This document shows positions 6,040 through 7,377 of a stretch of 7,377 nucleotides of DNA, piece by piece (position 1 is the first letter of the stretch; every line of letters starts with the position of its first letter). Origin of the DNA: Pyrodictiaceae archaeon. Lineage in GTDB: Archaea; Thermoproteota; Thermoprotei_A; Sulfolobales; Pyrodictiaceae. The position numbers were made by a program, and so were the translations under genes. Location of the stretch: positions 1-7,377 of the forward strand of contig JALTYD010000007.1 of assembly GCA_027046525.1 (NCBI GenBank), read 5' to 3'. Below the pieces are notes generated by a model. That model ran no database searches and was not told where the DNA came from. It saw only the letters and a program-made list of their open reading frames with translations.

Positions 6040-6110
6040 CTTTATCAAGGACGTAGAATGGTAAGTATAGGTGTAGATGATAATTAACAATGTAGTGGAG
6101 TAGAAGCAGT
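6040..6110 (+). promoter_or_regulatory. Promoter and leader of the beta-CASP nuclease gene
   Basis: CTTTATCAA (6040-6048) is the best plus-strand TATA candidate and predicts a start near 6070. The leader holds GGAG at 6097-6100, ten bases before ATG 6111, a modest RBS. A nine-codon ATG ORF at 6058-6087 is probably upstream of the transcript start; it would be in the leader only if the A/T tract at 6021-6030 is the promoter. Confidence 0.35.
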
Positions 6111-7377
6111 ATGGAGAAATCAGTAGAAATTAAGGTATTAGGGGGAGGAAGAGAAGTCGGAAGAGTATCTGTTGCTATCTCTTCTAGATACAATGAAGCA
6201 ACTATTATATTAGATGCTGGTATAAGTTTCGATGAAGATGATAGGCCTATCTTTGCTAACCATTATCCACCTAGGAGAGTAAAAGCTATTGTGCTGAGTC
6301 ATGGACATTTAGATCACATAGGTAGCGCGCCGCTCTACTTTATTTCAAATAGAATAGATATTTTCATGACAAAACCAACGCTAGAGATTTCTAAACTAAT
6401 GCTTGAAGATTTTTTGAAATTAAGTGGCTATTACGCTCCCTACGAGAGACGCGAAGTTGCTGAGATGCAAGAAGCTACAAGAGTAGTTGAATATGGTAGT
6501 TCTGTAGATGTAGGGAATGAATTAGTGCTTGAATTCTACTCAGCTGGACATATACCCGGTAGTTTGTTTACTGTAGTAGATTATCAAGGTGTAAGGATAG
6601 GCTTCACAGGAGATATTAATACTATAGAGACAAAATTAGTAAATCCTGCACAAATTGACGCAATAAGAAACTTAGATGTTCTTGTGACAGAAGCTACTTA
6701 TGGATCAGCTACTCATCCTCCTAGAGAGTATTCACAGGAGAGATTATACTCTATTATTGAAAGAGTTATTGATAGAGGTGGTACAGTACTTATTCCAGCT
6801 TTTAGTGTAGCAAGAGGACAGGAAGTTATGATGATGCTTGTAGAAAAAGACTGGGGTGTCCCTGTATACGTAGATGGTATGATTAGACAGGTAGCAGACA
6901 TCTTTTTAAGAAATAAAAAATTTATTAATAATCCTAGCCTTCTCGAGAAAGCATACCAAGAATTTAATATCGTAAAAGGGTGGCAGGATAGGAGAAGAGC
7001 GTGGAGAGAAAGTTCTATAATAATAGCATCAGCGGGGATGCTAAAAGGAGGGCCAAGTCTTTACTATCTAAAGAAAATAGGATATGAACCAAATAATGCT
7101 GTTGTATTAGTAAGCTACCAAGTACCTGGATCTCATGGAAGGAGACTATTAGAGGAAGGCTTAATGCCGCAGAGCGATGAGCCTCTAAGGGCACAATTAG
7201 AGTGGCTAGATCTAAGTAGTCATGCAGATAAGAGAGGTTTGTTGGAGGTTGTGAAGAAAACAAAGCCAAGAAAAGTGTTCATAATCCATAGTGATCCAAA
7301 GACAGGAGATGAATTTAGAGAAGAAATACAATCACTAGGATTCGTAGAAGAAGTCGTTACTGCTGAGAATGATGTTG
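6111..7377 (+). CDS. Beta-CASP ribonuclease, aCPSF2-type (3' end beyond window)
   Basis: Metallo-beta-lactamase/beta-CASP RNA nuclease acting in RNA 3'-end processing or 5'-3' decay in the cytosol. It starts at ATG 6111; an in-frame TAG at 6093 excludes a longer form. It stays open for 422 codons to the window end, near the full family length. Visible motifs: LGGGREVGR (10-18) in the first strand; zinc motif HGHLDH (H64, H66, D68, H69); H147 in SAGHIPGS; D168 in TGDI; motif A E194 in VTEATYG; the beta-CASP signature ASAGMLKGGPS (306-316); motif B H371 in DLSSHAD; motif C H393 in IIHSD. Motif C histidine fits RNA- rather than DNA-acting members. There is no N-terminal KH domain, so it is not aCPSF1; the compact MBL/CASP core without an RNase J-type extension points to aCPSF2. 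It is divergent from nac. Confidence 0.92.
   Translation, partial: MEKSVEIKVLGGGREVGRVSVAISSRYNEATIILDAGISFDEDDRPIFANHYPPRRVKAIVLSHGHLDHIGSAPLYFISNRIDIFMTKPTLEISKLMLEDFLKLSGYYAPYERREVAEMQEATRVVEYGSSVDVGNELVLEFYSAGHIPGSLFTVVDYQGVRIGFTGDINTIETKLVNPAQIDAIRNLDVLVTEATYGSATHPPREYSQERLYSIIERVIDRGGTVLIPAFSVARGQEVMMMLVEKDWGVPVYVDGMIRQVADIFLRNKKFINNPSLLEKAYQEFNIVKGWQDRRRAWRESSIIIASAGMLKGGPSLYYLKKIGYEPNNAVVLVSYQVPGSHGRRLLEEGLMPQSDEPLRAQLEWLDLSSHADKRGLLEVVKKTKPRKVFIIHSDPKTGDEFREEIQSLGFVEEVVTAENDV

Noticed and set aside
6058..6087. Nine-codon ATG ORF upstream of the beta-CASP gene
   Set aside because: It has no RBS, and the best TATA candidate places the transcript start downstream of its ATG; most likely chance.
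6713..7269. Two minus-strand frames (62 and 84 codons) opposite the beta-CASP gene
   Set aside because: They are shadows of the conserved nuclease frame.

Overview
The window is chromosomal DNA of a hyperthermophilic archaeon, most likely an AT-rich crenarchaeon of the Desulfurococcales type; the order-level placement is inference. The evidence is a group II chaperonin (thermosome) subunit, an archaeal NAC with a UBA tail, a KH-less archaeal CPSF-like nuclease, archaeal BRE/TATA promoters, GTG and TTG starts with GGTG-type ribosome binding sites, strong AGA/ATA codon use, and a tRNA with nearly pure G-C stems in AT-rich surroundings.

Layout. A probable divergent gene is cut off at the left edge (minus strand, start codon at 22-20). 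The thermosome subunit (165-1868, plus) follows behind a good promoter and ribosome binding site. Next is an unrecognised, N-terminally anchored, sequon-rich exported protein (2037-3347, plus). A COG1228-type amidohydrolase follows (plus; I place its start at 3489, ending at 4673). A minus-strand tRNA-Ser(GCU) with an encoded CCA end lies at 4741-4827, convergent with the amidohydrolase. An XRE-type helix-turn-helix regulator (4894-5637, plus) is divergent from the tRNA and overlaps tail-to-tail with the NAC gene (5594-5983, minus). A beta-CASP ribonuclease of the aCPSF2 type (6111 to the window end, plus, 3' truncated) is divergent from NAC.

Most genes seem to be single transcription units with their own promoters, not one operon. 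The common theme is housekeeping of gene expression and protein quality: folding (thermosome), nascent-chain handling (NAC), decoding (tRNA-Ser), RNA processing (aCPSF2-like) and transcriptional control (XRE). The amidohydrolase and the secreted protein are the metabolic and surface outliers.

I see no CRISPR array, insertion sequence, integrase or other mobile element, and no convincing new defence system. The points most worth a second look are the mosaic codon use and altered tail of the thermosome, the orphan cysteine- and sequon-rich surface protein, the 44-bp convergent overlap, the corrected amidohydrolase start, and a possible leaderless upstream ORF overlapping the thermosome start.
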